Of a stretch of DNA of 51,378 nt, positions 9,016 to 18,957 are shown in pieces. The DNA is from Brenneria salicis ATCC 15712 = DSM 30166. Lineage in GTDB: Bacteria; Pseudomonadota; Gammaproteobacteria; Enterobacterales; Enterobacteriaceae. The number at the start of each line of letters is the position of its first letter. Positions within the stretch are counted from its first letter, which is position 1. Both the position numbers and the translations under genes were made by a program. The notes under the pieces are model-generated. The model saw only the letters and a list, made by a program, of their open reading frames with translations. It made no database searches and had not been told where the DNA came from. The stretch covers positions 1 through 51,378 of the forward strand of contig NZ_QNRY01000029.1 of the NCBI RefSeq assembly GCF_003315515.1. The letters are read 5' to 3'.

Positions 9016-9525
9016 ATGTCATCCAACGTTGCTCCGGCTAAAATCGCTATCGTCATGGGTTCCAAGAGTGACTGGGCCACCATGCAGTTTGCTGCGGACA
9101 TTCTCACCACACTGAACATCCCTTTTCATGTTGAAGTTGTCTCGGCCCACCGTACCCCCGATAAATTGTTCAATTTTGCCGAGCAAGCCGCTCAGAACGG
9201 TTTCGATGTGATTATCGCCGGCGCTGGCGGCGCGGCGCACTTGCCGGGGATGCTGGCCGCCAAAACGCTGATCCCGGTGCTGGGCGTACCGGTACAAAGC
9301 GCGGCGCTGAGCGGCGTTGACAGCCTGTATTCAATTGTTCAAATGCCGCGCGGCATTCCCGTCGGTACGCTGGCGATCGGGAAAGCGGGCGCCGCCAATG
9401 CCGCGCTGCTGGCCGCACAAATCCTTGCCTTGCATGACAAGACGATCGCCGCTCGTTTGGCTGACTGGCGGCAAAGCCAAACCGATGAAGTGCTATCCCA
9501 TCCTGATCCCAGGGAGGATGCATGA
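9016..9525 (+). CDS. purE: N5-carboxyaminoimidazole ribonucleotide mutase
   Basis: 169 aa, same size as E. coli PurE. It converts N5-CAIR to CAIR in de novo purine synthesis. Characteristic segments: [12 protein letters not shown] (nucleotide loop), SAHRTPDKL with the catalytic His, and [12 protein letters not shown]. It is preceded by an AGGAG ribosome-binding site and overlaps purK by 4 bases (ATGA), which couples their translation. Repression by PurR is expected from the operator at 8885-8900. Confidence 0.97.
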   Translation: MSSNVAPAKIAIVMGSKSDWATMQFAADILTTLNIPFHVEVVSAHRTPDKLFNFAEQAAQNGFDVIIAGAGGAAHLPGMLAAKTLIPVLGVPVQSAALSGVDSLYSIVQMPRGIPVGTLAIGKAGAANAALLAAQILALHDKTIAARLADWRQSQTDEVLSHPDPREDA

Positions 9526-10592
9526 AGCCGGTTTGCGTATTAGGTAATGGTCAACTGGGCAGAATGCTGCGTCAGGCGGGCGAACCGCTAGGTATTGCCG
9601 TTTATCCGGTCGGTCTGGATGCGGAACCGGAGTCTGTACCGTTTCAGAGCAGCGTGATTACCGCCGAGATTGAACGTTGGCCGGAAACCGCCCTCACCCA
9701 TCAACTGGCTGCCCATAGCGCCTTCGTTAACCGTGATATTTTCCCGCGACTGGCCGACCGACTCATTCAAAAACAGTTGCTGGATTCCCTGAATCTGGCG
9801 ACGGCGCCCTGGCAGCTACTCGCCGGCGCGGAAGAGTGGCCGCGGATTTTTTCCCGGCTGGGTGAACTGGCCATCGTCAAACGTCGTGTGGGCGGTTACG
9901 ATGGCCGCGGTCAATGGCGGTTGCGCGCAGGCGAGCAGACCACATTGCCAGCCGCTTGCTACGGCGCATGCATTGTCGAACAGGGGATTAACTTCTCCGG
10001 CGAGGTGTCGCTGGTTGGCGCGCGCAACGCGCAAGGGACATGCGTGTTCTATCCGCTGACGCATAACCTGCATCAGGACGGCATTCTGCGCGCCAGCGTG
10101 GTTCTGTCGCAACCGCAGCCTCAACTTCAGCAGCAGGCTGAACAGATGTTGTCGGCCATTATGAACGAACTAGGCTATGTGGGCGTGATGGCGATGGAGT
10201 GTTTCATCGTGGATAACCATCTGCTGATCAATGAGTTGGCGCCGCGTGTACATAATAGCGGCCACTGGACGCAAAATGGCGCGTCCATCAGCCAGTTTGA
10301 GTTGCATCTGCGCGCTATTCTGGATCTGCCTATGCCCGCGCCAGTCGTCGGGACCGTGTCGGTGATGGTCAATCTGATCGGCACCGAGGTGAATATCGAC
10401 TGGCTCGCTTTGCCGCTGGTGCATCTGCACTGGTATGACAAAGAGGTACGTCCGGGGCGGAAAGTCGGCCACCTGAATTTACCGGCCCAGGATACCGTTC
10501 AACTTCAACAGACCTTGCAGTCGCTGACGGCAATGTTGACGGATGAATATCACAGTGGTCTGCGTTGGGCACAGGAAAAACTCTCTACCTGA
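9522..10592 (+). CDS. purK: N5-carboxyaminoimidazole ribonucleotide synthase
   Basis: 356 aa, ATP-grasp enzyme that makes N5-CAIR from AIR, bicarbonate and ATP and hands it to PurE. The N-terminal [22 protein letters not shown] block (preATP-grasp fold), the ATP-grasp lysine region [15 protein letters not shown] and the metal-binding [13 protein letters not shown] segment are typical. Its start overlaps the purE stop (ATGA). A strong hairpin without a U tract follows at 10606-10634. Confidence 0.96.
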   Translation: MKPVCVLGNGQLGRMLRQAGEPLGIAVYPVGLDAEPESVPFQSSVITAEIERWPETALTHQLAAHSAFVNRDIFPRLADRLIQKQLLDSLNLATAPWQLLAGAEEWPRIFSRLGELAIVKRRVGGYDGRGQWRLRAGEQTTLPAACYGACIVEQGINFSGEVSLVGARNAQGTCVFYPLTHNLHQDGILRASVVLSQPQPQLQQQAEQMLSAIMNELGYVGVMAMECFIVDNHLLINELAPRVHNSGHWTQNGASISQFELHLRAILDLPMPAPVVGTVSVMVNLIGTEVNIDWLALPLVHLHWYDKEVRPGRKVGHLNLPAQDTVQLQQTLQSLTAMLTDEYHSGLRWAQEKLST

Positions 10593-10605
10593 TGCACGCA
10601 TCGCG

Positions 10606-10634
10606 CCGGACAGACGGTTTATCCGTCTGTCCGG
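10606..10634. terminator. Strong hairpin after purK without a U tract
   Basis: CCGGACAGACGG (10606-10617) and CCGTCTGTCCGG (10623-10634) form a perfect 12-bp stem with a 5-base loop. It is followed by CAAAAGGG, not by T residues. It may stabilise the 3' end or pause RNA polymerase; an intrinsic terminator is less certain. Confidence 0.6.
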
Positions 10635-11023
10635 CAAAAGGGAAAATGACATTCAGCGTGACATCGCCCTATTGGGGTCTATTATTGATAACGGCATTAT
10701 TTTAATACATCGCTTATTACTGGTTATTTTTTATCATTCAACCAGTAAATAAAGCATCAATAAAGCACCTTTAAAAATAATTAAAATAAAGTATCATTGT
10801 TGATGTTTTAATTCCCGATAGATTCTATTAAAATAATTTGCATCCATTGATTTCTGTTATCGCCACAATATTATTCTCTGGCCGGCACGATATAGAATGC
10901 AACCCACGAAAACAGTATTTACTTATCAACATAATTATATGTCCTGTTCACGTTTAATCCCTGTAACGGCAACTTGCCGATACTGTAAATTTTATATCCA
11001 GTGTTCACTGAGGAGAAACCAAC
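10635..11023. other. AT-rich upstream region of sdaC
   Basis: Nearly 390 bases with no credible gene; short ORFs here lack ribosome-binding sites. The region is rich in A/T tracts, as expected for a promoter controlled by global regulators. The sdaC ribosome-binding site GAGGAG is just before 11024. No operator is claimed. Confidence 0.5.
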
Positions 11024-12307
11024 ATGAGCACAATTCAAGACAGCGGCCAGGTTTTAGAGCAGGCTTCAGGCTGGCGTAAAAGCGATACCGTCTGGATGCT
11101 CGGCCTCTATGGTACGGCCATTGGCGCCGGCGTGCTGTTTTTGCCGATAAATGCGGGTATTGGCGGACTGATACCGTTAATTATTATGGCGATTATTGCT
11201 TTCCCAATGACATATTATTCTCATCGCGCTTTATGTCGATTTGTATTATCGGGTAAAAAAGGTGGTGAAGATATTACCGAAGTGGTTGAAGAACATTTCG
11301 GCGTTGGTGCTGGAAAATTAATCACTTCGTTGTATTTTTTCGCCATCTATCCGATTCTTCTGGTTTACAGTGTGGCAATCACCAATACGGTGGACAGCTT
11401 TATTACCCACCAATTACATTTGCCCTCGCCGCCAAGAGCGCTGCTGTCATTAATATTGATCCTGGGTTTGATGTTCATTGTGCGCTTTGGCGAAGCCATG
11501 ATTGTTAAAGCAATGAGTGTTCTTGTTTATCCGTTCGTTGCCGTATTAATGATGCTGGCGTTATATTTAATTCCCCATTGGAATACCTCGGTTTTTGAAA
11601 ATATTTCTCTGGCAAATAATGTCACCGGGAATAGTTTGCTGGCGACACTGTGGCTGGCTATCCCGGTGATGGTTTTCTCCTTCAACCACTCGCCGATCAT
11701 CTCCTCTTTCGCTGTGGCCAAACGCAAGGAATACGGTGACGACGCCGAACAGAAATGTTCACGCATTCTGTCTTACAGCCACCTCATGATGGTGCTGACA
11801 GTCATGTTCTTTGTCTTCAGTTGCGTATTGACCCTGTCGCCAACGGAACTGATGGAAGCCAAAACACAGAACATCTCCATTCTATCCTATCTGGCCAACC
11901 ATTTTGACAATCCGTTCATGGGCTACCTGGCGCCGATCATCGCCACCATCGCTATCTCCAAATCTTTTCTGGGACACTATCTGGGCGCGGGCGAAGGTTT
12001 TAACGGCATGGTGGTTAAATCGCTGCACAGCAAAGGCAAAACCATCTCCGGCGCCAGACTGAACCGCATCACGGCGCTGTTCATGCTGATCACCACCTGG
12101 ATAGTCGCCACGCTGAACCCCAGCATTCTGGGGATGATAGAAACGCTGGGCGGCCCGATTATCGCCTGCTTGCTGTTCCTGATGCCGATGTACGCCATTC
12201 AGAAAGTCCCGGCGATGAAAAAATACAGCGGCCAGATCAGCAACGTCTTTGTCACCATCATGGGCCTGATTGCCATCAGCGCGATTATTTACAGCTTGTT
12301 TGGCTAA
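11024..12307 (+). CDS. sdaC: Serine/proton symporter, HAAAP family
   Basis: 427 aa inner-membrane transporter, closely collinear with E. coli SdaC (429 aa) from [20 protein letters not shown] to the C-terminal IYSLFG. It imports L-serine with protons. About eleven hydrophobic helices are visible, with conserved stretches such as [17 protein letters not shown] and [11 protein letters not shown]-like [11 protein letters not shown]. It is followed by a hairpin and by sdaB, the same two-gene arrangement as in E. coli, giving uptake plus deamination of serine. Confidence 0.95.
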   Translation: MSTIQDSGQVLEQASGWRKSDTVWMLGLYGTAIGAGVLFLPINAGIGGLIPLIIMAIIAFPMTYYSHRALCRFVLSGKKGGEDITEVVEEHFGVGAGKLITSLYFFAIYPILLVYSVAITNTVDSFITHQLHLPSPPRALLSLILILGLMFIVRFGEAMIVKAMSVLVYPFVAVLMMLALYLIPHWNTSVFENISLANNVTGNSLLATLWLAIPVMVFSFNHSPIISSFAVAKRKEYGDDAEQKCSRILSYSHLMMVLTVMFFVFSCVLTLSPTELMEAKTQNISILSYLANHFDNPFMGYLAPIIATIAISKSFLGHYLGAGEGFNGMVVKSLHSKGKTISGARLNRITALFMLITTWIVATLNPSILGMIETLGGPIIACLLFLMPMYAIQKVPAMKKYSGQISNVFVTIMGLIAISAIIYSLFG

Positions 12308-12335
12308 GGCCATACCGCCCTGATCCTCTCATCTC

Positions 12336-12371
12336 AACGCCGGTTCGTTATGCCAACGACCGGCGTTTTTT
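12336..12371 (+). terminator. Intrinsic terminator/attenuator between sdaC and sdaB
   Basis: AACGCCGGT (12336-12344) pairs with ACCGGCGTT (12359-12367), directly followed by further T residues. It lies only 13 bases before the sdaB start, so it probably reduces sdaB expression relative to sdaC while letting some polymerase through. Confidence 0.85.
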
Positions 12372-12383
12372 AAGGAAGTCGCT

Positions 12384-13751
12384 ATGGTCAGCGTATTTGA
12401 TATTTTCAAAATTGGTATCGGTCCATCCAGTTCACATACCGTAGGTCCGATGAAAGCTGGCAAAATGTTTACGGATGATCTGGTCAGCAACGCACTTATT
12501 TCATCGGTGACGCGCATCGAGGCGGATGTTTACGGCTCACTGTCCCTGACAGGCAAAGGTCATCATACCGATATCGCCATTATCATGGGGCTGGCGGGTA
12601 ACCAGCCGGACAGGGTTGATATCGACGCTATTCCCGCGTTCATACAACGAGTCAGGGAAACCCATCGCCTGCCGCTGCTCGACGGTCAGTATGACGTGAG
12701 TTTCCCGCTGGAAACCGCGTTGTGTTTTCAAGCGAAAAACCTGCCGCTGCATGAAAACGGCATGGTCATTCGCGCCTATCGCCATCAGGAACTGCTTTAC
12801 AGTAAAACCTATTATTCCATCGGCGGCGGGTTCGTCGTTGATCAGGAGAATTTTGGCAAAACCAATCTGACGGAAGAGAATGCGCCCTATCCGTTCTTTT
12901 CCGCGCAAAAGTTACTGCGGCACTGTCACGATAACTGCCTCTCCTTATCCGCTATTGTAATGAAAAACGAAATCGCCATGCACGGGCGTGAAGCGATTGA
13001 GGCGTATTTTGCCGATGTCTGGAAAATTATGCAGCATGCCATTCATCGCGGCATGAATACCGAAGGTGTGTTGCCCGGGCCGTTACGCGTTCCCCGCCGC
13101 GCTTCGGCGCTGCATCGTTTGCTGTTCATCAATGATCGTTTTTCTAATGATCCGATGGATGCGATGGACTGGGTGAATATGTTCGCAATGGCCGTGGCGG
13201 AAGAAAATGCGTCCGGCGGTCGCGTCGTCACCGCGCCGACCAACGGTGCCTGCGGTATTATCCCTGCGGTTCTGGCTTACTATGATCATTATATTCAACC
13301 TGTTACGCAGGAATCCTATCTGCGTTACTTCATGGCTGCCGGTGGGATCGGGATGCTCTATAAAATGAATGCCTCGATTTCCGGTGCGGAAGTGGGGTGC
13401 CAGGGTGAGGTTGGCGTGGCATGCTCTATGGCGGCGGCAGGGCTGGCCGAGTTACTTGGCGCCAATCCTGAACAGGTGTTCATAGCGGCGGAGATCGGTA
13501 TGGAGCACAATCTGGGGTTGACCTGCGATCCCGTCGCCGGTCAGGTTCAGGTGCCGTGCATTGAACGTAACGCCATTGCTTCAGTAAAAGCGATTAATGC
13601 CGCGAGGATGGCGATGCGCCGCACCAGCGAACCGAGGGTTTCACTGGATAAAGTGATCGAAACCATGTTCGAAACCGGTAAGGATATGAATGCAAAATAT
13701 CGCGAAACATCACGAGGCGGGTTAGCGATTAAAGTGGTGCTGTGTGAATAA
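12384..13751 (+). CDS. sdaB: L-serine ammonia-lyase (iron-sulfur dependent)
   Basis: 455 aa, equal in size to E. coli SdaB. It deaminates L-serine to pyruvate and ammonia in the cytoplasm. The N-terminal beta domain begins MVSVFDIFKIGIGPSSSHTVGPM. The catalytic domain has TAPTNGACGIIPAV and the [4Fe-4S]-ligating cysteines in EVGCQGEVGVACS, LTCDPVAG and VPCIERNA. The C-terminus MNAKYRETSRGGLA carries the conserved tail of this family. Adjacent sdaC and the strong similarity to SdaB support this name over SdaA or TdcG. The start follows AAGGAAG. Confidence 0.93.
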   Translation: MVSVFDIFKIGIGPSSSHTVGPMKAGKMFTDDLVSNALISSVTRIEADVYGSLSLTGKGHHTDIAIIMGLAGNQPDRVDIDAIPAFIQRVRETHRLPLLDGQYDVSFPLETALCFQAKNLPLHENGMVIRAYRHQELLYSKTYYSIGGGFVVDQENFGKTNLTEENAPYPFFSAQKLLRHCHDNCLSLSAIVMKNEIAMHGREAIEAYFADVWKIMQHAIHRGMNTEGVLPGPLRVPRRASALHRLLFINDRFSNDPMDAMDWVNMFAMAVAEENASGGRVVTAPTNGACGIIPAVLAYYDHYIQPVTQESYLRYFMAAGGIGMLYKMNASISGAEVGCQGEVGVACSMAAAGLAELLGANPEQVFIAAEIGMEHNLGLTCDPVAGQVQVPCIERNAIASVKAINAARMAMRRTSEPRVSLDKVIETMFETGKDMNAKYRETSRGGLAIKVVLCE

Positions 13752-13761
13752 GCCGGATAAC

Positions 13762-14199
13762 TTATTTCTTTTCGCTGTCCGGCCATGACCAGATAATATT
13801 ATTTTCAGCGGCGGCAATATACCAATCCACGGTAATGGCGGACGTTTTTTCCTCATTTTCACGCTTAGCGGTTGATTGGGCTGGAAAAACCGCCGCCTTC
13901 TTGCGGATACGCAACGGCGTATGTTTTTTCTTACCGCTGACCTGAGCGTTAAATGATTTTACCTCCGCATCAAATAAAATACTTTCCAGTTGATGCAAGC
14001 GGTTAAGACCACGCAGAATACACAATAGGCTGATGAGCGTTATAGATTCTCCCATCTCGGCGCGTTTAATGGTCGCGATGCCTAACCCGGCCCGTTCAGC
14101 GAGATCAACCTGAGACAGACGTTGCTGGATGCGGGCGTCTTTTATTCTGCGGCAAAGCTCCGTAATAATTTCGCCTTCACTCATGGTACTGAATCTCAT
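13762..14199 (-). CDS. HipB-like XRE-family regulator without an adjacent HipA
   Basis: 145 aa. An N-terminal Cro/C1-type helix-turn-helix spans about residues 13-70 (RRIKDARIQQRLSQVDLAERAGLGIATIKRAEMG), of the kind found in HipB and related antitoxin or regulator proteins. The C-terminal half is basic, then low in recognisable features. The start ATG at 14197-14199 follows GGATAAG and overlaps the stop of a small upstream ORF (ATGA). HipB genes normally sit directly before hipA. Here the downstream neighbour is the convergent end of sdaB, 10 bases away, so the toxin gene is absent. Its target may be its own promoter, where an inverted repeat lies at 14227-14272. Confidence 0.75.
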   Translation of the reverse strand: MRFSTMSEGEIITELCRRIKDARIQQRLSQVDLAERAGLGIATIKRAEMGESITLISLLCILRGLNRLHQLESILFDAEVKSFNAQVSGKKKHTPLRIRKKAAVFPAQSTAKRENEEKTSAITVDWYIAAAENNIIWSWPDSEKK

Positions 14200-14438
14200 C
14201 TTATCCGCCGTCTGCCTGAGCCATTAAATTGTCCGCATTTTATCATCGGTTTTTCAAATGGCACGGACAATTGATGAACGGTATCAATAATCTTGATCCG
14301 TCCCATGAAAATGGCGAAAAATACCGGGCCGTGACGATACCAGGCGGTAAATGTCGGCTCTGGGCGACTATCGCCAAATAAACCGTCTCTCACGCTTCCG
14401 TAGAAAAAGCGGGTAGCATATGTTGTCTTTACCCTCAT
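14196..14438 (-). CDS. Small hypothetical ORF overlapping the XRE gene
   Basis: 80 aa, no recognised family. The stop TGA overlaps the ATG of the XRE gene (ATGA), which is typical of translationally coupled pairs and is the main reason to list it. Against it: there is no clear ribosome-binding site before its ATG at 14436-14438, its composition is unremarkable, and an inverted repeat (14227-14272) lies inside it. It could be a leader, a remnant of a lost gene, or a chance ORF. Confidence 0.3.
   Translation of the reverse strand: MRVKTTYATRFFYGSVRDGLFGDSRPEPTFTAWYRHGPVFFAIFMGRIKIIDTVHQLSVPFEKPMIKCGQFNGSGRRRIR
14227..14272. promoter_or_regulatory. Inverted repeat upstream of the XRE regulator
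   Basis: AATTGTCCG (14227-14235) and CGGACAATT (14264-14272) are perfect inverted 9-mers with centres 37 bases apart, close to the XRE start. This is compatible with a pair of operator half-sites bound by the regulator itself. Binding has not been shown; this is inference from position and symmetry. Confidence 0.45.
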
Positions 14439-14521
14439 AATATGACAATGGTAAGTGTATCGATTTTGTGGTCATGAACGAGCCATAATGTTGTTATACC
14501 CTGAATAATTCGCGTTACAGG

Positions 14522-14562
14522 GGTGATGCGCCGTCGCTGTGGCGACGCCACGGCGCATCACC
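14522..14562. repeat. Long extragenic inverted repeat upstream of ppk
   Basis: GGTGATGCGCCGT (14522-14534) and ACGGCGCATCACC (14550-14562) form a perfect 13-bp stem. The 15-base interior has a further GTCGC/GCGAC pairing option. No U tract follows on either strand. It lies about 100 bases before ppk, between two genes that are transcribed apart. Confidence 0.7.
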
Positions 14563-14659
14563 ACCAGAACATGGCCCGACAGCTATCTTCATCGCACCTG
14601 AAAACCACCGGGCAGGCATCATTAGATAGACCACAGCACATTAATTGAATGGAGTGACA

Positions 14660-16732
14660 ATGAGTCAGGGCAAACTCTACATTGAGAAAGAGTTAAGTTG
14701 GTTGTCCTTTAATGAACGCGTACTTCAGGAGGCCGCGGATAAAAGCAACCCATTGATCGAGCGTATGCGCTTTCTTGGCATCTACTCCAACAATCTTGAT
14801 GAGTTTTACAAAGTCCGTTTTGCCGATCTGAAAAGACGAATCCTGATTAATGAAGAACAAGGATCAGACGGAAATCTGCGCCGCTTGTTAGGGAAAATTC
14901 AGGCGCGCGTCCTGAAAACAGACCAGATCTTTGACAACCTTTATAACGAGTTATTACTCGAAATGGCGCGCAACCAGATTTTCCTGGTCAACGAGCGTCA
15001 GGTTTCCCCCAATCAGCAAGAATGGTTGATAGAGTATTTCAGGCAATATCTACGCCCGCATATCACCCCGATACTTATTCTGCACGACACCAATCTGGTG
15101 CAGTTCCTCAAGGATGACTACACCTATCTTGCTGTCGAAATCATCCGCGGCGATCAGATCAATTACGCTCTGCTGGAAATTCCGTCGGACAAAGTGCCGC
15201 GTTTTGTCAATCTGCCGGCAGAAGCGCCCCGCCGCCGTAAAACCATGATTCTGATCGACAACATCCTGCGCTATTGTCTGGATGATATTTTTAAAGGCTT
15301 TTTTGATTACGATGCCCTGAACGCGTATTCCATGAAGATGACGCGTGACGCCGAGTACGATCTGGTGACGGAAATGGAATCCAGCCTGCTGGAGCTGATG
15401 TCTTCCAGCCTGAAGCAGCGCCTAACCGCGGAACCTGTGAGATTCGTCTATCAGCGTGATATGCCCGACGCCATGGTGACAATCCTGCAGGAAAAACTGG
15501 GGATCTCCTCCTTCGACTCGGTCATACCCGGCGGTCGCTACCATAACTTTAAAGACTTCATTTCGTTCCCCAATGTGGGCCGCGCCAATCTGGTCAACAA
15601 ATCGCTGCCGCAGTTGCGACACTTGAGGTTCATCCATTCCCGTAATGGTTTTGATGCTATCCGGCAACAGGATATTCTACTTTATTATCCGTACCATACT
15701 TTTGAGCACATCCTGGAATTGTTGCGTCAGGCCTCGTTCGATCCCAGTGTTCTGGCGATAAAAATCAATATCTATCGGGTGGCGAAAGATTCCCGCATCA
15801 TCAACTCGATGATTCATGCCGCTTACAATGGCAAGAAAGTCACTGTGGTGGTGGAATTGCAGGCGCGCTTTGATGAAGAAGCGAATATTCACTGGGCGAA
15901 GCAACTTACCGAAGCTGGCGTTCACGTCATTTTCTCCGTACCCGGACTGAAAATTCACGCCAAGCTGTTTTTGATCTCGCGCCGCGAGGGAGAAAACATC
16001 ATGCGTTACGCCCATATCGGCACGGGCAATTTCAATGAAAAAACCGCCCGTATTTACACCGACTACTCGTTGCTTACCGCCGATGAGCGCATCACCAACG
16101 AGGTGCGCCGGGTATTCAACTTCATTGAGAACCCGTACCGGCCGGTGGCCTTTGAACACTTGCTGGTTTCGCCGCAAAACTCGCGTGACAAGCTTTATAA
16201 ATTGATCGATAAAGAGATCAACCATGCACAGGCAGGGATCGACGCCGGGATCACACTTAAGGTTAACAATCTTGTCGATAAGGGACTGGTTGAAAAACTG
16301 TACCAGGCCTCCTCGATAGGCGTGAAGATCAATCTGCTGGTGCGGGGTATGTGTTCGTTGATCCCGAATTTACCCGGGATCAGCGAAAATATTCAGGTAA
16401 TCAGTATTGTCGATCGCTATCTGGAACATGACCGCGTGTATGTCTTCCACAACGGGGGAGAGAAGAAAGTTTATCTCTCTTCCGCCGACTGGATGACACG
16501 TAACATAGATTATCGTATTGAAGTCGCGGTGGAAATGCTCGACCCCATATTGAAAGATCGGGTATTGGACATTCTGGATATTCTGTTCAGCGATACCGTC
16601 AAAGCCCGCGTCATTGATAAAGAGTTGAGTAATCGCTATGTTCTGCGCGGTAACCGACGTAAAGTACGTGCGCAAAATGTCATCTATGACTACATCAAAG
16701 CGCTTGAGCAACCCGGAGATAAGCCTGAATAA
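14660..16732 (+). CDS. ppk: Polyphosphate kinase 1
   Basis: 690 aa from the ATG at 14660, which follows GGAGTGACA and matches the E. coli N-terminus ([40 protein letters not shown]); the in-frame ATG five codons earlier is less likely. The enzyme polymerises the gamma-phosphate of ATP into inorganic polyphosphate at the inner membrane. The phospho-histidine motifs are present: [10 protein letters not shown] (autophosphorylated His) and [15 protein letters not shown], plus SSADWMTRN near the end. It overlaps ppx by one base (TAATG), forming the classic ppk-ppx operon. Confidence 0.97.
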   Translation: MSQGKLYIEKELSWLSFNERVLQEAADKSNPLIERMRFLGIYSNNLDEFYKVRFADLKRRILINEEQGSDGNLRRLLGKIQARVLKTDQIFDNLYNELLLEMARNQIFLVNERQVSPNQQEWLIEYFRQYLRPHITPILILHDTNLVQFLKDDYTYLAVEIIRGDQINYALLEIPSDKVPRFVNLPAEAPRRRKTMILIDNILRYCLDDIFKGFFDYDALNAYSMKMTRDAEYDLVTEMESSLLELMSSSLKQRLTAEPVRFVYQRDMPDAMVTILQEKLGISSFDSVIPGGRYHNFKDFISFPNVGRANLVNKSLPQLRHLRFIHSRNGFDAIRQQDILLYYPYHTFEHILELLRQASFDPSVLAIKINIYRVAKDSRIINSMIHAAYNGKKVTVVVELQARFDEEANIHWAKQLTEAGVHVIFSVPGLKIHAKLFLISRREGENIMRYAHIGTGNFNEKTARIYTDYSLLTADERITNEVRRVFNFIENPYRPVAFEHLLVSPQNSRDKLYKLIDKEINHAQAGIDAGITLKVNNLVDKGLVEKLYQASSIGVKINLLVRGMCSLIPNLPGISENIQVISIVDRYLEHDRVYVFHNGGEKKVYLSSADWMTRNIDYRIEVAVEMLDPILKDRVLDILDILFSDTVKARVIDKELSNRYVLRGNRRKVRAQNVIYDYIKALEQPGDKPE

Positions 16733-18267
16733 TGCCATTAACGAATAAAGATCAAGATGTTGCGAAACCCCAAGAATTTGCCGCCGTCGATCTGGGTTCC
16801 AACAGTTTTCATATGGTGGTGGCGCGGGTGGTCAACGGCGCACTCCAGGTGCTCGGCCGGTTAAAACAACGCGTTCATCTGGCCGATGGTCTGGATAGCC
16901 AGAATATGCTTAGCGAAGAGGCTATGGCGCGCGGCTTAAACTGTCTGGCGTTGTTTGCGGAAAGACTACAGGGCTTTTCCCCGCAGAATGTCTCCATTGT
17001 CGGGACGCATGCCTTGCGTCAGGCGGCGAATGCGCAGACGTTCCTGCGCCGCGCCGCGGAAATTATCCCCTACCCGATTGAAATCATTTCAGGCCATGAA
17101 GAAGCCCGTCTGATTTTTATGGGCGTGGAACACACCCAACCGGAAAAAGGTCGTAAACTGGTTATCGACATTGGCGGTGGTTCCACCGAACTGGTGATCG
17201 GTGAAGATTTTGAACCGATGCTGGTTGAAAGCCGTCGCATGGGCTGTGTCAGTTTCGCGCAACAGTTCTTCCCTAATGGAGAAATCAGCGAAACCAACTT
17301 CAGGCGCGCTCGGTTGGCCGCCGCGCAAAAATTGGAAACGCTGGCCTGGGAATACCGTATTTACGGCTGGCAATACGCCCTCGGCGCGTCCGGCACGATC
17401 AAGGCAACCCATGAAATTCTGGTGGAAATGGGCGAGAAAGATGGCTTGATCACCCCCGAAAGCCTGGAACTGCTGCGCAGTCAGGTTATAAAGTTTAAAA
17501 ACTTCAACTCGCTTAGCCTGCCGGGTTTGCCGGAAGATCGTCAATCGGTGCTGGTGCCCGGTCTGGCGATCCTGTGCGGCATCTTCGACGCGCTGGCCAT
17601 CAAAGCGCTTCGTCTGTCCGATGGCGCGCTGCGCGAAGGCGTGTTGTACGAGATGGAAGGCCGTTTCCGCCATCAGGATATTCGCATCCGCACCGCGCAA
17701 AGCCTCGCCAGCCATTATAATATCGACCGCGAACAGGCGCGCCGGGTGAGAGAAACCACTGAGCGACTGTATGTCCAATGGGCGCAGCAAAATCCCAATC
17801 TGGTGCATCCGCAGCTTGCCGCCATTCTGGACTGGGCTTCCATGCTGCATGAGGTCGGGCTGAGCATAAACCATAGCGGCATGCATCGCCATTCCGCCTA
17901 CATTCTGCAATATACCAATCTGCCCGGTTTCAATCAGGAACAGCAAATCCTGCTGGCGCTAATTGTGCGTCTGCATCGCAAGGCCATCAAGCTGGAAGAG
18001 TTGCCGCGCCTGAATCTTTTCAAGAAGAAACAATACCTGCCGATGGTTCAACTGTTACGTCTGGCGACGCTGCTGAACAATCAACGACAGGCGACCACCA
18101 CGCCTAAAACACTCAGGCTGCTAACGGACGACAATCACTGGACGCTGATCTTCCCGCATGATTTCTTTGCTCAGAACACGCTGGCGCAACTCGATCTGGA
18201 ACGGGAACAGGAGTTCTGGCAGGGAGCGACGGGCTGGAAGCTGAGTATTGAGGAAGAAAACGCTTGA
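16732..18267 (+). CDS. ppx: Exopolyphosphatase
   Basis: 511 aa (E. coli Ppx 513). It releases terminal phosphate from polyphosphate, the opposite of its operon partner PPK, and related enzymes also hydrolyse pppGpp. The ASKHA-fold phosphate loops are visible as [13 protein letters not shown] near residue 18-30 and [14 protein letters not shown] near 143-156. The HD-like C-terminal domain follows, with [20 protein letters not shown]. Start ATG overlaps the ppk stop. Confidence 0.97.
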   Translation: MPLTNKDQDVAKPQEFAAVDLGSNSFHMVVARVVNGALQVLGRLKQRVHLADGLDSQNMLSEEAMARGLNCLALFAERLQGFSPQNVSIVGTHALRQAANAQTFLRRAAEIIPYPIEIISGHEEARLIFMGVEHTQPEKGRKLVIDIGGGSTELVIGEDFEPMLVESRRMGCVSFAQQFFPNGEISETNFRRARLAAAQKLETLAWEYRIYGWQYALGASGTIKATHEILVEMGEKDGLITPESLELLRSQVIKFKNFNSLSLPGLPEDRQSVLVPGLAILCGIFDALAIKALRLSDGALREGVLYEMEGRFRHQDIRIRTAQSLASHYNIDREQARRVRETTERLYVQWAQQNPNLVHPQLAAILDWASMLHEVGLSINHSGMHRHSAYILQYTNLPGFNQEQQILLALIVRLHRKAIKLEELPRLNLFKKKQYLPMVQLLRLATLLNNQRQATTTPKTLRLLTDDNHWTLIFPHDFFAQNTLAQLDLEREQEFWQGATGWKLSIEEENA

Positions 18268-18455
18268 TTCAGACCAACAATGCTGGTTTCAGACAGTTTT
18301 GCAGCATTGTTGGCGACAATTTTTGCTATTGTTTTTTACAATGTGCAAGCGGCGCACCGCTTCCATCTTTTTCAACGCGAACAATTGACCTATTCCTGCG
18401 CTTGTGCATAAATAACAAACAGCGAATGTTCGCTTCCACTGGAGATTTAACGGTA

Positions 18456-18674
18456 ATGTCCACGCTTACCCATAGACGACGAATATCAATGCGCCCTCGA
18501 CGAAGTGGTTCACATATCGCCCGTGCCGTGTTACTCATCAGTTTTATCATTCTTTTAGGTCGTTTCGCCTACTCCACCGTCAGCGCATTTGTCCATCATC
18601 AGGACAAACAACAACCACGCTTCGAACAATCCTTCACGCCTGCCGCAGATGTGTTAATCCATAAAAAAGAATAA
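18456..18674 (+). CDS. yfgG: Small single-pass membrane protein YfgG (DUF2633)
   Basis: 72 aa from the ATG at 18456. A longer in-frame reading from 18264 overlaps ppx and lacks conserved sequence. After a basic N-terminus there is one hydrophobic helix, AVLLISFIILLGRFAYSTVSAF, followed by a short polar tail beginning HHQDKQQ. The pattern VLLISFI..GRF.YS..A..HHQ matches E. coli YfgG, which is also next to ppx and has been linked to nickel/cobalt stress. The E. coli neighbour yfgF is absent between ppx and yfgG here. Confidence 0.85.
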   Translation: MSTLTHRRRISMRPRRSGSHIARAVLLISFIILLGRFAYSTVSAFVHHQDKQQPRFEQSFTPAADVLIHKKE

Positions 18675-18957
18675 CGCTAAGCCGTTCGCTGATTTGCCCA
18701 TTTTGCCGATAAGAATATAGCCGCGCGCATTACTCGCGTGCCTTTATACATTTCATTTCAAGCTATTTCCAACCACAACCGACGGCGCATTCGATACCGC
18801 GCGGATGTTCTTAATTCCCTGATTTTACGCTACGTTTATTCATGAACGGAAAATTTACCGGGTCGCTCACCATTACACGGCTGCATAATAGTCGAAGAAA
18901 GGATGACGGAAATAAAAATCAGGTCAGGTACTCCACCAGACAGAGCGGAAATCACCC

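Noticed and set aside
10543-10752. 69-codon ORF after purK
   Set aside because: It spans the purK end and the hairpin, lacks a ribosome-binding site and resembles nothing known.
18264-18455. Long reading of the yfgG frame overlapping ppx
   Set aside because: Only the last 72 codons match the DUF2633 pattern; the upstream part is the ppx tail and leader.
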